Shown: in pieces, positions 1-7,040 of the stretch | How positions within the stretch are numbered: position 1 is the first letter of the stretch | Layout of the letters: each line of letters starts with the position of its first letter | NCBI GenBank assembly: GCA_023459335.1 | Contig: JAEWUO010000002.1 | Location: 1 to 37,394 of the forward strand | From: Bacillota bacterium | GTDB lineage: Bacteria > Bacillota > Clostridia > Christensenellales > CAG-138 | DNA: 37,394 nucleotides | Reading direction: 5' to 3' | Translations under genes and position numbers: made by a program | Notes under the pieces: model-generated | Seen by the model: the letters and a program-made list of their open reading frames with translations, nothing else | What the model was told of the DNA's origin: nothing | The model's database searches: none

Positions 1-49
1 CCCGCAGCTTGACGATGATCTGCTCGACGGTGTAATTCTTTCTTGCCAT
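1..49 (-). CDS. IS3-family transposase OrfA, N-terminal fragment
   Basis: Only 16 codons lie in the window, reading MARKNYTVEQIIVKLR. This is the standard opening of IS3-family OrfA proteins, whose N-terminal helix-turn-helix binds the terminal inverted repeats; in the intact element a frameshift usually joins OrfA to the DDE catalytic OrfB. A strong ribosome binding site (AAAGGAGC, plus-strand 59-66) sits 9 bases upstream of the ATG. The gene is cut by the window edge, not necessarily broken in the genome. Confidence 0.75.
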   Translation of the reverse strand, partial: MARKNYTVEQIIVKLR

Positions 50-127
50 CTTCTTTCAGCTCCTTTGTTAGTCTTTTTTCTCTCTTTCCTAACATTGTAG
101 CTGGTCCAGTTTTCGGGGGCTAGATCA
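1..127 (-). mobile_element. Left end of an IS3-family insertion sequence (partial)
   Basis: Read on the minus strand, the element appears to begin at about position 127 with TGATCTAGCCCCCGAAAAC, followed by TGGACCAGC. This matches the style of IS3-family terminal inverted repeats (TG start, C-run, then GAAAACTGGACC). A transposase OrfA start follows 78 bp inside. The rest of the element lies outside the window, so the right-hand repeat and the target duplication cannot be seen. The exact boundary is inferred from family knowledge. Confidence 0.7.
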
Positions 128-323
128 TTTCTTCAATATTAGTAATCTCGCAAGGGTGTCCACTTGTACGAATTACTTGACATACAGATTCAATAGTTTG
201 AGAATCCGTCTCATAATAGAAACTTTTAATAGCTAATCTCTCCAAATTGGCTAGATCAGCTTTCTTTTTCCTAATTTTTTCTAGATTATTGACGGTTTTG
301 CGTCTTAGAAACTCATTTTTCAT
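120..323 (-). CDS. Small AT-rich hypothetical protein ending at the IS boundary
   Basis: This encodes 67 residues, lysine/arginine-rich at the N-terminus (KIRKKKADLANLERL) and otherwise mixed, with no motif I recognise. Expression is plausible: the ATG has a GGAG site 5 bases upstream, and a good promoter lies at 358-386. The base composition is far more AT-rich than the rest of the window, which suggests transferred DNA. The TAG stop lies inside the presumed IS terminal repeat, so the last residues (Met-Ile-stop) come from the insertion sequence. The original protein was probably longer and has lost its C-terminus. I cannot assign a function. Confidence 0.5.
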   Translation of the reverse strand: MKNEFLRRKTVNNLEKIRKKKADLANLERLAIKSFYYETDSQTIESVCQVIRTSGHPCEITNIEEMI

Positions 324-357
324 ATAACTCCGATGTTAAACGAAAACAGATATGATT

Positions 358-386
358 ATACTACTTTTAGCTTTATAAAATGTCAA
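358..386 (-). promoter_or_regulatory. Promoter for the small gene at 120-323
   Basis: On the minus strand there is a perfect -35 TTGACA (381-386), a 17-base spacer and a -10 TAGTAT (358-363). It lies 35 bases upstream of the start codon. Confidence 0.6.
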
Positions 387-487
387 GTCCCATATGTTTA
401 TTTCCTGGTTTACAACTCTTTATAACATCTTTTTGAATGGATAATATTATTACCAATCGCAGTGATTAGTATAGGAAATTGAAATCT

Positions 488-516
488 GTTACAATCATAA
501 TAGTTCGGCTTATAAA
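488..516 (+). promoter_or_regulatory. Possible promoter for the DUF1801 gene
   Basis: GTTACA (488-493), a 17-base spacer and TATAAA (511-516) form a sigma-A-like pair. This would give a leader of roughly 95 nt before the start at 618. The surrounding DNA is AT-rich, so chance matches are likely. Confidence 0.35.
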
Positions 517-617
517 TAACAAGAATGGTTATATGCAAGTATCTGTTAAGTGCAAGTGATGTCTGTCACATTCTTTTCAAACAATTAATCAATTTTTTAA
601 GTAGGGAGATGCCTTAT

Positions 618-980
618 ATGACCCAAAATCTCACCACCCCCATCACCGACTACATCCTCCAGTCCCCGCCGAGCGTACAGTCCAAACTGAACCAGATGCG
701 TGACGCGATCCGCGAAACCGCGCCCGAAGCCACGGAGAAAATCTCCTACGGCATGCCGACGTTTTACCTCAACGGCAACCTCGTGCACTTCGCGGCATAT
801 GCACACCACATCGGCTTCTACCCCGGCGCGGACGGCATCGCGAACTTTCAGGCGGACATCGCGCGGTACAAGTCCAGCAAGGGCGCGGTGCAGTTTCCGC
901 TGGATCAGCCCCTGCCGCTCGATCTTGTGAAGCGCATCACCGCCTACCGCAGGGAGCAGAACCTCGCGAAGAAAAAATAG
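618..980 (+). CDS. DUF1801 (YdhG-like) family protein
   Basis: This 120-residue protein matches the DUF1801/YdhG fold family. Visible hallmarks are the helical opening with Ser-Pro-Pro-Ser-Val-Gln, then Arg-Asp-Ala-Ile-Arg-Glu-Thr-Ala-Pro-Glu-Ala, the conserved KISYGMPTFYLNG segment, HHIGFYPGADGI, and KGAVQFPLDQPLP near the C-terminus. A Bacillus relative has been described as a frataxin-like iron chaperone, but most members are uncharacterised, so a role here is unproven. I chose the ATG at 618 because the ribosome binding site TAGGGAG ends 9 bases before it and would directly abut the ATG at 609. An in-frame ATG at 525 adds residues unlike the family. The gene stands alone and ends at a bidirectional terminator. 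Confidence 0.85.
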   Translation: MTQNLTTPITDYILQSPPSVQSKLNQMRDAIRETAPEATEKISYGMPTFYLNGNLVHFAAYAHHIGFYPGADGIANFQADIARYKSSKGAVQFPLDQPLPLDLVKRITAYRREQNLAKKK

Positions 981-995
981 CCGGAACATAAAAAT

Positions 996-1023
996 ACCCG
1001 CCGGACCATACCGACGGGTTTTT
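996..1023. terminator. Bidirectional terminator between convergent genes
   Basis: ACCCGCCGG (996-1004) and CCGACGGGT (1011-1019) form a 9-bp stem with one C-A mismatch and a 6-base loop. Runs of A on the left and T on the right allow it to serve both the DUF1801 gene and the convergent YkvA-like gene. Confidence 0.7.
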
Positions 1024-1032
1024 GTTTGCGGT

Positions 1033-1407
<375 letters not shown>

Positions 1408-1498
1408 GCTGCAATCCTCCGGAAAAAAGTTATTTCTATTATACAACGCTCGCGCACGTAAAACGATATGCCGCGGATAGCAGGCCGGCGCGCCGCGC

Positions 1499-1523
1499 AA
1501 AAAAAGACCCGAAGGTCTTTTTT
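1499..1523 (-). terminator. Terminator after the YhfC-like protease gene
   Basis: GACC-CGAA-GGTC is flanked by an A-run on the left and a T-run on the right, extending the stem by A-T pairs. It lies just past the stop codon of the gene at 1537-2346. The stem is short but the tetraloop and the runs are typical. Confidence 0.6.
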
Positions 1524-1536
1524 GTATTGGCTCTTG

Positions 1537-2346
1537 TTATACTTCCGCGACAGCGGGCGCTTCCCCGACGGGCGCGGCTGTTTCGGCCTTGTGGTTCTTC
1601 TTCCAGGTCAGCACTGCCAGAACGATGCTCACGGCCGCGACGACATAGACCGCGGCTTCGACGATCCAGACGTTAACGGCGTAGCCGGAGAGGATGACCG
1701 CCACCGCGTTGATGAGCAGATGCAGCAGGATCGCGAGCGGATAGAGCCAGAAGCGCTTGCCGCCCTTTGCCGCGAACCACACGAGCACGGAAAGCGAAAC
1801 ATGGAGCGCGACCGCTGAGAAACGCTCCAGCGAACCGACGAGAAACATCCATGAAGGCGTATTGATCAGCGACTGCGCGGCGCTGAGCGATCCCAGCTGG
1901 GAATCGACGCCCGCGTTGATCTGCAGCGAAAAAATCACGTTCGTGATCATACTGAAGCTCAGCAGGATGACCACCTCGATACCGCCGTGGCCCGCGCCGT
2001 ACATGAGGCCGTTGACGTCGTTGCCGCGCTTTTTGCGCAGAACGGTTTTAAAGGCGACAAACCGGCCCGTCTCTTCAAACAATCCGGCAAAGAACCCGCC
2101 GGCGATTCCGTATGTCCAGATGCTGCTCTTGATCGTCAGCCAAAGCGGCAGCTTCGCGATTCCCGCGTACATCAGCTGTTCCAGCACGAGAGCAAACAGC
2201 ACGAAGATGGCGCAGCCGATCCAGAACGGCAGGTGGCTCGCGCCTTTTCTGCGAAAGATGATATACAGCACGGCCGGTATCGCAAGCCCGATCAGCGCCG
2301 AGACCGCCATGAACGCGATCGTCAGTATTGGAATTGTGGTTTGCAT
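1537..2346 (-). CDS. YhfC-family (DUF2324) intramembrane metalloprotease-like protein
   Basis: The 269-residue polytopic membrane protein has about seven to eight hydrophobic segments. It carries the paired motifs of the YhfC family: Glu91-Glu92 with Arg95 (EETGRFVAFK), then His120-Gly-Gly-Ile-Glu124 (GAGHGGIE). This family is placed with CAAX/PrsW-type glutamate-rich intramembrane proteases (established family relationship), where Glu and His residues are thought to bind the catalytic metal. The C-terminal tail is Ala/Glu/Pro-rich and probably cytosolic. The start has a GGGGGG ribosome binding site. It lies 25 bases downstream of a membrane-anchored MerR regulator and is almost certainly co-transcribed with it, so the regulator is a candidate substrate (inference). 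Terminator at 1499-1523. Confidence 0.8.
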   Translation of the reverse strand: MQTTIPILTIAFMAVSALIGLAIPAVLYIIFRRKGASHLPFWIGCAIFVLFALVLEQLMYAGIAKLPLWLTIKSSIWTYGIAGGFFAGLFEETGRFVAFKTVLRKKRGNDVNGLMYGAGHGGIEVVILLSFSMITNVIFSLQINAGVDSQLGSLSAAQSLINTPSWMFLVGSLERFSAVALHVSLSVLVWFAAKGGKRFWLYPLAILLHLLINAVAVILSGYAVNVWIVEAAVYVVAAVSIVLAVLTWKKNHKAETAAPVGEAPAVAEV

Positions 2347-2371
2347 CGTTGTTCCCCCCTGATCTTATGTG

Positions 2372-3094
2372 TTATTCCGTCTTGCCGTACGTCTCGACGC
2401 ACCAGTCTTTTGTCCCGCAGTGCGTACAGGTCAGAAGTCGCGTCTTCGGTGTGTGGTTCGCCCAGAACATCTCCCTCATCGCCGGACGGAACCGCGCGCC
2501 GCAATCGGGGCAGATGTACAGCGTGTTTTTATAGTACATTCGCGTGATCCAGATACCGGCGGCGATGACCAGCGGCCAGCACGCGGCGAACGGCCACCAG
2601 ATGCCCGTCGTGATCCAGAGGATGACGCCCGCCCACTGCAGGCCGGACATCGTCATGCCGACAATCAGCATCGTCAGATGCAGCTTGTTGAGTTTCTTCT
2701 TTTCTTCCATCATGCGATCCATGTCCGCAATCGATTCGATCGAGAGCATCAGCCCAGCGCGGATCGTCTCGCGTACGGTGTCCACCGCGCGTTTCTGCCG
2801 CTCCAGCGCGCCCTGTTCGTCCGCGATGCGCCGCTCCTGCTCTTCCAATAAGAGAAGAAGCACCTTTTCCGGATGCTCGCTGGCCAGCACGCCGGAGATC
2901 GCGTCCAGCGAAAGCCCCAGCGTTTTGAGCGCGCAGATCATACGCATTTTCCTCAGGTCGCTTTCCGAATAGAGCCGCCGCCCGCCCTCGCTGAGGTCGG
3001 AGGGGTGCAAAAGGTTTCGCGCGTCGTAAAACTGCACCGTGCGTACGGTGACGCCGCAGAGCCGGGCAAGTTCTCCCGTCGTGTAATCGGGCAT
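2372..3094 (-). CDS. Membrane-anchored MerR-family regulator with C-terminal zinc ribbon
   Basis: The 240-residue protein has three parts. Residues 3-70 form a MerR winged helix (YTTGELARLCGVTVRTVQFYD, then GGRRLYSESDLRKM). Residues 75-140 form a coiled-coil dimerisation helix. Residues 141-162 and 166-186 are two transmembrane segments. The C-terminal tail holds two CxxC pairs (Cys195/198 and Cys223/226), as in a zinc ribbon. Both ends should face the cytosol. The ATG at 3094 is preferred over 3121 because GGAGGT lies 9 bases upstream of it. Canonical MerR proteins are soluble, so the membrane hairpin is unusual and suggests sensing of envelope state or release by proteolysis. The protease-like gene follows 25 bases downstream. 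The promoter at 3117-3147 has the MerR-type long spacer, so autoregulation is likely. Confidence 0.85.
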   Translation of the reverse strand: MPDYTTGELARLCGVTVRTVQFYDARNLLHPSDLSEGGRRLYSESDLRKMRMICALKTLGLSLDAISGVLASEHPEKVLLLLLEEQERRIADEQGALERQKRAVDTVRETIRAGLMLSIESIADMDRMMEEKKKLNKLHLTMLIVGMTMSGLQWAGVILWITTGIWWPFAACWPLVIAAGIWITRMYYKNTLYICPDCGARFRPAMREMFWANHTPKTRLLTCTHCGTKDWCVETYGKTE

Positions 3095-3116
3095 GGATGT
3101 TTCACCTCCAAGGCGG

Positions 3117-3147
3117 AGCATAAAGCATGACGCAGCGTCACGAGCAA
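3117..3147 (-). promoter_or_regulatory. MerR-type promoter with 19-bp spacer and internal operator
   Basis: On the minus strand: -35 TTGCTC (3142-3147), a 19-base spacer (3123-3141) and -10 TATGCT (3117-3122). The spacer contains the perfect 13-base dyad TGACGCTGCGTCA (3128-3140). A second inverted repeat, GTCAC-N9-GTGAC (3137-3155), overlaps the -35. MerR regulators characteristically act on such stretched spacers by twisting DNA around a dyad between -35 and -10. Confidence 0.65.
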
Positions 3148-3451
3148 TAGGTGACGTAAGGGGATTTTTTGAAAAATCTCACTTTTTTTTACAATAACAC
3201 AGGAAAGGGGTGATTTCCAATGGCAGTTGTCCGTTGCGGCGGTCTTCCCGGAATATATTTTTGGTGCTTCCCCCTTCGTTTTCGACGGAATTCCTGCATT
3301 GTTCGGGCCTTTTTCCCCGTTGACTGCCATGCTTCTGCCGCAATCCTTCAAAATAGCTTTTCAAACGTAACACAACAGATTTGAAATATTCGTCTATTAT
3401 AATACACAGAGGAGCAGCGCGATCCGCTAGCTCCCTGAAAGGATTTTTCAA
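3148..3451. other. Intergenic region between divergent genes, mostly unexplained
   Basis: It separates the MerR operon from the SHOCT gene. I see a promoter-like TATAAT at 3398-3403 for the SHOCT gene, without a clear -35. An AT-rich imperfect palindrome lies at about 3160-3178. Two equally spaced inverted repeats occur at 3220-3343. A 54-codon frame (3220-3384, plus) has a weak purine-rich site upstream, but its composition is not gene-like and I do not call it. Confidence 0.4.
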
Positions 3452-3841
3452 ATGATGCATCGTTTATTTTTCTGGAGGCTCATGGGCGGCCACTTCCTCT
3501 GGGGCCTTCTTGGCCTGATCGTCGTGGTCGGCGTCGTACTGCTGATCGTATACCTCACCAGCCGAAAATACAAAGCCCCCGGCGCGCAGGCAGCAGTAGC
3601 CGCAGCGCAGACCTCCGCCGGCACGGCGCAGGATCGGTTCCTGACCATCCTCAGCGAACAGAAAGCGGCCTCCGGGATGGGAGACGCCGAATATGAGGAG
3701 AGACGGCTCATTCTGGAAGGCGGTCACGGCGACAACCACGCCAGCGAGGAACTCGTCTCCCTGAAAGAGCGTTACGCGCGCGGCGAACTCACCACGGGCG
3801 CTTACGTAAAGGCCAGAAACAAGCTGCTCGGCGCGAACTGA
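3452..3841 (+). CDS. Single-pass membrane protein with C-terminal SHOCT domain
   Basis: The 129-residue protein has one transmembrane helix near residues 15-37 (FLWGLLGLIVVVGVVLLIVY), an Ala/Gln-rich linker, and a C-terminal SHOCT motif (LKERYARGELTTGAYVKARNKLL). SHOCT modules are short helical oligomerisation or interaction domains found at the ends of bacterial membrane proteins. A second, looser SHOCT-like piece (FLTILSEQKAASGMGDAEYE) lies just before it, suggesting an internal duplication. The ribosome binding site AAAGGA is 8 bases upstream of the ATG; the next codon is also ATG and could be used. The gene ends at a strong terminator and has no partner on its strand. A specific function cannot be given. 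Confidence 0.75.
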   Translation: MMHRLFFWRLMGGHFLWGLLGLIVVVGVVLLIVYLTSRKYKAPGAQAAVAAAQTSAGTAQDRFLTILSEQKAASGMGDAEYEERRLILEGGHGDNHASEELVSLKERYARGELTTGAYVKARNKLLGAN

Positions 3842-3862
3842 GCGAAAACGCGCGGTTTGGCC

Positions 3863-3899
3863 GCAGGCGCGCCCCCGGCGGGCGCGCCTGCTTTTCGTT
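3863..3899 (+). terminator. Strong intrinsic terminator after the SHOCT gene
   Basis: A perfect 12-bp stem, GCAGGCGCGCCC (3863-3874) with GGGCGCGCCTGC (3880-3891), has a 5-base loop and is followed by TTTTCGTTTT. Confidence 0.9.
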
Positions 3900-3945
3900 T
3901 TGCAGGGCGTATGCAAAACGGCGTCAAATAAATCGCACGCAATAA

Positions 3946-3974
3946 TTGTTTCCGAACGCATATCGTGCTATATT
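3946..3974 (+). promoter_or_regulatory. Promoter for the gene at 4014-4364
   Basis: TTGTTT (3946-3951), a 17-base spacer and TATATT (3969-3974) lie about 40 bases upstream of the start codon. Confidence 0.6.
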
Positions 3975-4013
3975 GGTTCTATCCAGACAGATCGGATCGG
4001 AGAAAAAGACACG

Positions 4014-4364
4014 ATGCTGACTTACGGCGGCAGACAAGCGGAGCCACACGAACGCGAAGCGGCGATTCACTTCGTCTCGCGCTTTTCCGAGCATCCGGAA
4101 ACGCTCTCGTTTCCGGAAATCGCCGTACTGGATACGGACTCTTTCGGTAGGGTCATGGTGTTTCTGCGCGTATTGCATGGAGACGGGCTGGAGGAGCCGC
4201 TGCTGGTCGCGTTCAAGGAGATTCAATCGGACGGCGGTTACACGGCGGGGCCGAAAGCAATTCTGCGCGCGCGGGAAGCGTCTTTTTACGCGGGACTCGA
4301 ACATCATAAAGTCCGGAACAGCTGGGATTGTCCGCCGGATGCAAATCCGGACGATTCCTTGTGA
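4014..4364 (+). CDS. Hypothetical protein, function unknown
   Basis: This encodes 116 residues with no signal peptide or transmembrane segment. The centre contains a beta-rich stretch (FPEIAVLDTDSFGRVMVFL, then PLLVAFKEIQSD), and the C-terminus is short and polar (DCPPDANPDDSL). I recognise no domain. The ATG at 4014 is chosen because GGAGA lies about 10 bases upstream and a good promoter precedes it at 3946-3974; the open frame extends back to 3900, but that ATG lies inside the previous terminator region. No clear terminator follows. It stands alone between the SHOCT gene and the molybdenum locus. Codon use looks like its neighbours, so I think it is real. Confidence 0.55.
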   Translation: MLTYGGRQAEPHEREAAIHFVSRFSEHPETLSFPEIAVLDTDSFGRVMVFLRVLHGDGLEEPLLVAFKEIQSDGGYTAGPKAILRAREASFYAGLEHHKVRNSWDCPPDANPDDSL

Positions 4365-4489
4365 AAATGCAGGATTGGTAAATCGTTTATGCAATATTCA
4401 GTATGTTTTCTAAAGAATATCGATATTGACATTTTGCAAAAAAAGCACGATTCTAACAACGTACCACTTCATTTTCAGGCGGTATTGTT

Positions 4490-5116
4490 ATGAGAACCGC
4501 CGGACTGATCACCGTCGCGGGACAGTCGCTCCGCATGGGCGCGTTTAAGCCGCTTCTCCCGATCGATGGAAAACCGATGATCGCCCATACCGCCGATGTG
4601 TTTTTGCGAGCCGGAATACCGGATCTCTTTGTCGTAACCGGCAAGCGGGGAGACGACATCGTCTCCGCGCTCTCCGGCAGGAACGCGCGTTTCCTCCGCA
4701 ACGACGCTTATGCGCAAACGGAGATGTTTGCCTCCGTGCAGATCGGGCTGACCGCCATCTTGCAAGAGGGCGGTTTCGGCGGGGCGTTTCTCCTGCCGGG
4801 CGACATGCCGGCGGTCCCTTCCGGCATCCTGACCTCTCTGATGGAGGAACTGGAGCGCGGCGGCTGGGACGCGGTGTTTCCCAGCACCGGCACGCGCCGC
4901 CTGCATCCGCCGCTGGTCCGTTCGTCCTGCTTTGAGAGCCTCATCTCCTATGCGGGCGAAGACGGGCTCAGAGGCGCGTTTCGTTCGATGGACTGCCGCA
5001 TCGGATATGTGGTTACGCCGGAAGAGGGCTGCCGCATCGACGTCGATACGCCGGAGGATCTGGAACGGGTTCAGCAGAAGCTATCCGTGAAACGCGGAGG
5101 TGACCAATCCCGATGA
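4490..5116 (+). CDS. MocA-like nucleotidyltransferase (molybdenum cofactor cytidylyltransferase family)
   Basis: The 208-residue protein has the GT-A nucleotidyltransferase fold of the MocA/MobA group, which attaches CMP or GMP to molybdopterin. The N-terminal nucleotide-binding signature is nearly canonical (ITVAGQSLRMGAFKPLLP, with Arg-Met-Gly and the Lys). The metal-binding GDMP motif and the HPPLV segment that matches the family GHP motif follow. MocA supplies molybdopterin cytosine dinucleotide to xanthine dehydrogenase-family enzymes, which fits the hydroxylase genes 1.1 kb downstream. The ribosome binding site AGGCGG is 7 bases upstream. Its stop overlaps the next start (ATGA), so the two are translationally coupled. 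Alternative substrates, such as other sugar or cofactor nucleotides, cannot be excluded. Confidence 0.8.
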   Translation: MRTAGLITVAGQSLRMGAFKPLLPIDGKPMIAHTADVFLRAGIPDLFVVTGKRGDDIVSALSGRNARFLRNDAYAQTEMFASVQIGLTAILQEGGFGGAFLLPGDMPAVPSGILTSLMEELERGGWDAVFPSTGTRRLHPPLVRSSCFESLISYAGEDGLRGAFRSMDCRIGYVVTPEEGCRIDVDTPEDLERVQQKLSVKRGGDQSR

Positions 5117-6027
5117 ATGTGACCGCGATCATCCTCGCCGCGGGCGAACCGCGGCAGATGAACCACTTTCAGCCGTTGCTCAAGCTCAGCGGAAAGAGCG
5201 TCATCCGCCGCCAGATCGATGCGTTTCACGCCGCCGGAGTAACCGATATCCTCGTCGTGACCGGTTACCATGCGGGTATGCTGGAGCGGCACCTGGCCGG
5301 AGAAGCGGTTCGCTTTGTCAAAAACGAAGACTACGCCGCGACGGACATGATGGGCTCCGTACAGTGCGGCATCCGCGCGCTGTCCGCCGACTGCGACCGC
5401 GCGCTGATCACCCCGGGCGACGTGCCGTATCTGAACGCGGAGACCATCGAAAAACTGCTCCGTTCTCAGAAAGCCGTCGCGATCCCCAGCTTTCGCGGGA
5501 GCGCGGGGCATCCCGCCATGGTGCGCAGAAGCTGTTTCCCGGCACTGTTGGATTTTTCCGGCGAGCGCGGCTTGCGCGGCGCGCTTTCCCAGTGGAAGCG
5601 CGAAACGGAATTCGTGCCGACGGACGAAAACGGCATGCTTGTCGACATCAACACCGAACAGGACTACGAACGAGAACAGCGCGAGCAGACCCCGCCGGTT
5701 TCCCCGTCGCTTTCGGCGGCGCTGACGATTCAGGTGCGGGAGACCTGTATCGACGAACGCAGCATCCGCCTTTTAGAGTGCATCGAACTCGAGCAGTCCC
5801 TGCAGAGAGGCGCCGCGCGAGCAGAGCTCTCCTACAGCAACGCCTGGCTGACGCTCAACCGCATGGAAGAAGCGCTCGGCTGCCGGCTCGTCGAGCGGAA
5901 ACTCGGCGGCGCTACCGGCGGAGGCAGCAGCCTGACCGACGAAGGCCGCGCGTGGACGGATCGATATCGCCGTCTGGAGCGCCGGCTGAACGAAGAACTC
6001 CTGGCGATTCAAAAAGAAGAGTTTTAA
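5113..6027 (+). CDS. MocA-like nucleotidyltransferase fused to a ModE-type DNA-binding domain
   Basis: The 304-residue fusion has an N-terminal MocA-like domain (about residues 1-195; ILAAG, then GDVPYLN, GHPAMVRRSCF, VDINTEQDY). The C-terminal winged helix (about 215-300) resembles the ModE N-terminal domain, with Ser-Tyr-Ser-Asn-Ala-Trp in the recognition helix and the diagnostic Gly-Gly-Gly-Ser-Ser-Leu-Thr wing. The nucleotide-binding signature is degenerate: PRQMNHFQPLL replaces S-x-RMG-x-F-K-PLL, so the usual Arg, Gly and Lys are lost. The enzyme may be inactive, altered or regulatory. The start overlaps the preceding stop by ATGA. I infer a role linking molybdenum cofactor nucleotides to control of the downstream hydroxylase operon; the molybdate-binding Mop domains of full ModE are absent. 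Confidence 0.8.
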   Translation: MNVTAIILAAGEPRQMNHFQPLLKLSGKSVIRRQIDAFHAAGVTDILVVTGYHAGMLERHLAGEAVRFVKNEDYAATDMMGSVQCGIRALSADCDRALITPGDVPYLNAETIEKLLRSQKAVAIPSFRGSAGHPAMVRRSCFPALLDFSGERGLRGALSQWKRETEFVPTDENGMLVDINTEQDYEREQREQTPPVSPSLSAALTIQVRETCIDERSIRLLECIELEQSLQRGAARAELSYSNAWLTLNRMEEALGCRLVERKLGGATGGGSSLTDEGRAWTDRYRRLERRLNEELLAIQKEEF

Positions 6028-6192
6028 ACTGGCAAATCAACCCGAACCCGTCCGTATTGGAAAGACAACCGACAAACCGGTGTCAGCCGATATCATATAG
6101 AATAGCGCAATGTTGAGACAACCGAACAGACAGAAGGCCATCCCCCTTAGCGGGTTACTTATATTTCAACAATTACGAGAGGAGAACCGTAC

Positions 6193-7026
6193 TTGAGAGA
6201 TTTTGTGTATCTTGCTCCGGAGACTCTGGAGGAAGCCGCCGCGCTCAAACTTGAGCATGACGACAAAGCGATCTTTATGGCGGGCGCGACGGACGTCATC
6301 ATCCGCATGCGCGACTACCTGATCGCGCCGGACTACGTGATCGACCTGAAGAATATCCCCGGCATCGGTGAAATCACGTTTTCCGAGACCGAAGGCCTGC
6401 ACATCGGCGCGCTGGCGACGATGACGCAGATTGCGACCAATCCGCACGTGCTCAAGCACTATCCGTATCTGGCCGAAGCCGCGTCCTACGTCGGCGGGCG
6501 GCAGATCCGTAACCGCGCGACCTGCGTGGGCAACATCGTCAACGCTTCCCCTCTGGCGGATACGGCAACCCCGCTGTACTGTCACGACGCGGTGGTCGAA
6601 ATCTTCGGCCTGCCGGGCTGCCGGGAAGTGCCGATCAGGGACTTTATCCTGTTTGTACGGAAAGTCGCGCTCCGTCCCGGCGAACTCGTCACCGGAATCC
6701 GCGTGCCGTACCTGCCGAACGCGAAGGGTGTCTTTCGCAAGGTCGCGCGCCGCAACGAAGTCGATCTTTCGACCGTCTGCGGAACCGTGCTGAAAACGGA
6801 CGGCGGCTGGCGTATCGCGATGGGTTCCGTCGCGCCGACGCCGCTGCGCCTGACAAAAACCGAAGGACTGCTCGGCGGCAAACCGCTGAGCGACGCGCTG
6901 ATCGCCGAGGCCGCCGCGCTCGCCGCGAGCGAAGTCAGCCCGATCGACGATGTGCGCGCGGACAAGCAATACCGGCTGGATATCGTCTCGTACCTCGTGC
7001 GCGACGCGCTGACCAAACTGCGCTGA
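6193..7026 (+). CDS. Xanthine dehydrogenase-family FAD-binding subunit
   Basis: The 277-residue protein matches the medium, FAD-binding subunit of molybdenum hydroxylases (CoxM/XdhB type), which takes electrons from the 2Fe-2S subunit. Visible features are the FAD pyrophosphate segment AGATDVIIRMRD, the second FAD-contact segment QIRNRATCVGNIVNASPLADT, and the C-terminal domain ending DDVRADKQYRLDIVSYLVR. The start is TTG, supported by GAGGAG 8 bases upstream; there is no in-frame ATG nearby. It opens a tight three-gene operon (14-base gap, then a 4-base overlap), in the order FAD, Fe-S, Mo, as in coxMSL. The 165-base gap upstream shows a possible -10 (TATAGA) but no clear -35. Confidence 0.92.
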   Translation: MRDFVYLAPETLEEAAALKLEHDDKAIFMAGATDVIIRMRDYLIAPDYVIDLKNIPGIGEITFSETEGLHIGALATMTQIATNPHVLKHYPYLAEAASYVGGRQIRNRATCVGNIVNASPLADTATPLYCHDAVVEIFGLPGCREVPIRDFILFVRKVALRPGELVTGIRVPYLPNAKGVFRKVARRNEVDLSTVCGTVLKTDGGWRIAMGSVAPTPLRLTKTEGLLGGKPLSDALIAEAAALAASEVSPIDDVRADKQYRLDIVSYLVRDALTKLR

Positions 7027-7040
7027 GGAGGAAACCGACT

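Noticed and set aside
3220..3384. 54-codon frame on the plus strand with a purine-rich site upstream
   Set aside because: Cys/Phe/Arg-rich translation unlike a real small protein, and the site spacing is poor.
6028..6192. Possible molybdenum-cofactor riboswitch before the hydroxylase operon
   Set aside because: I cannot see the conserved Moco RNA helices; only a 4-bp GACA/TGTC dyad is present and the region is short.
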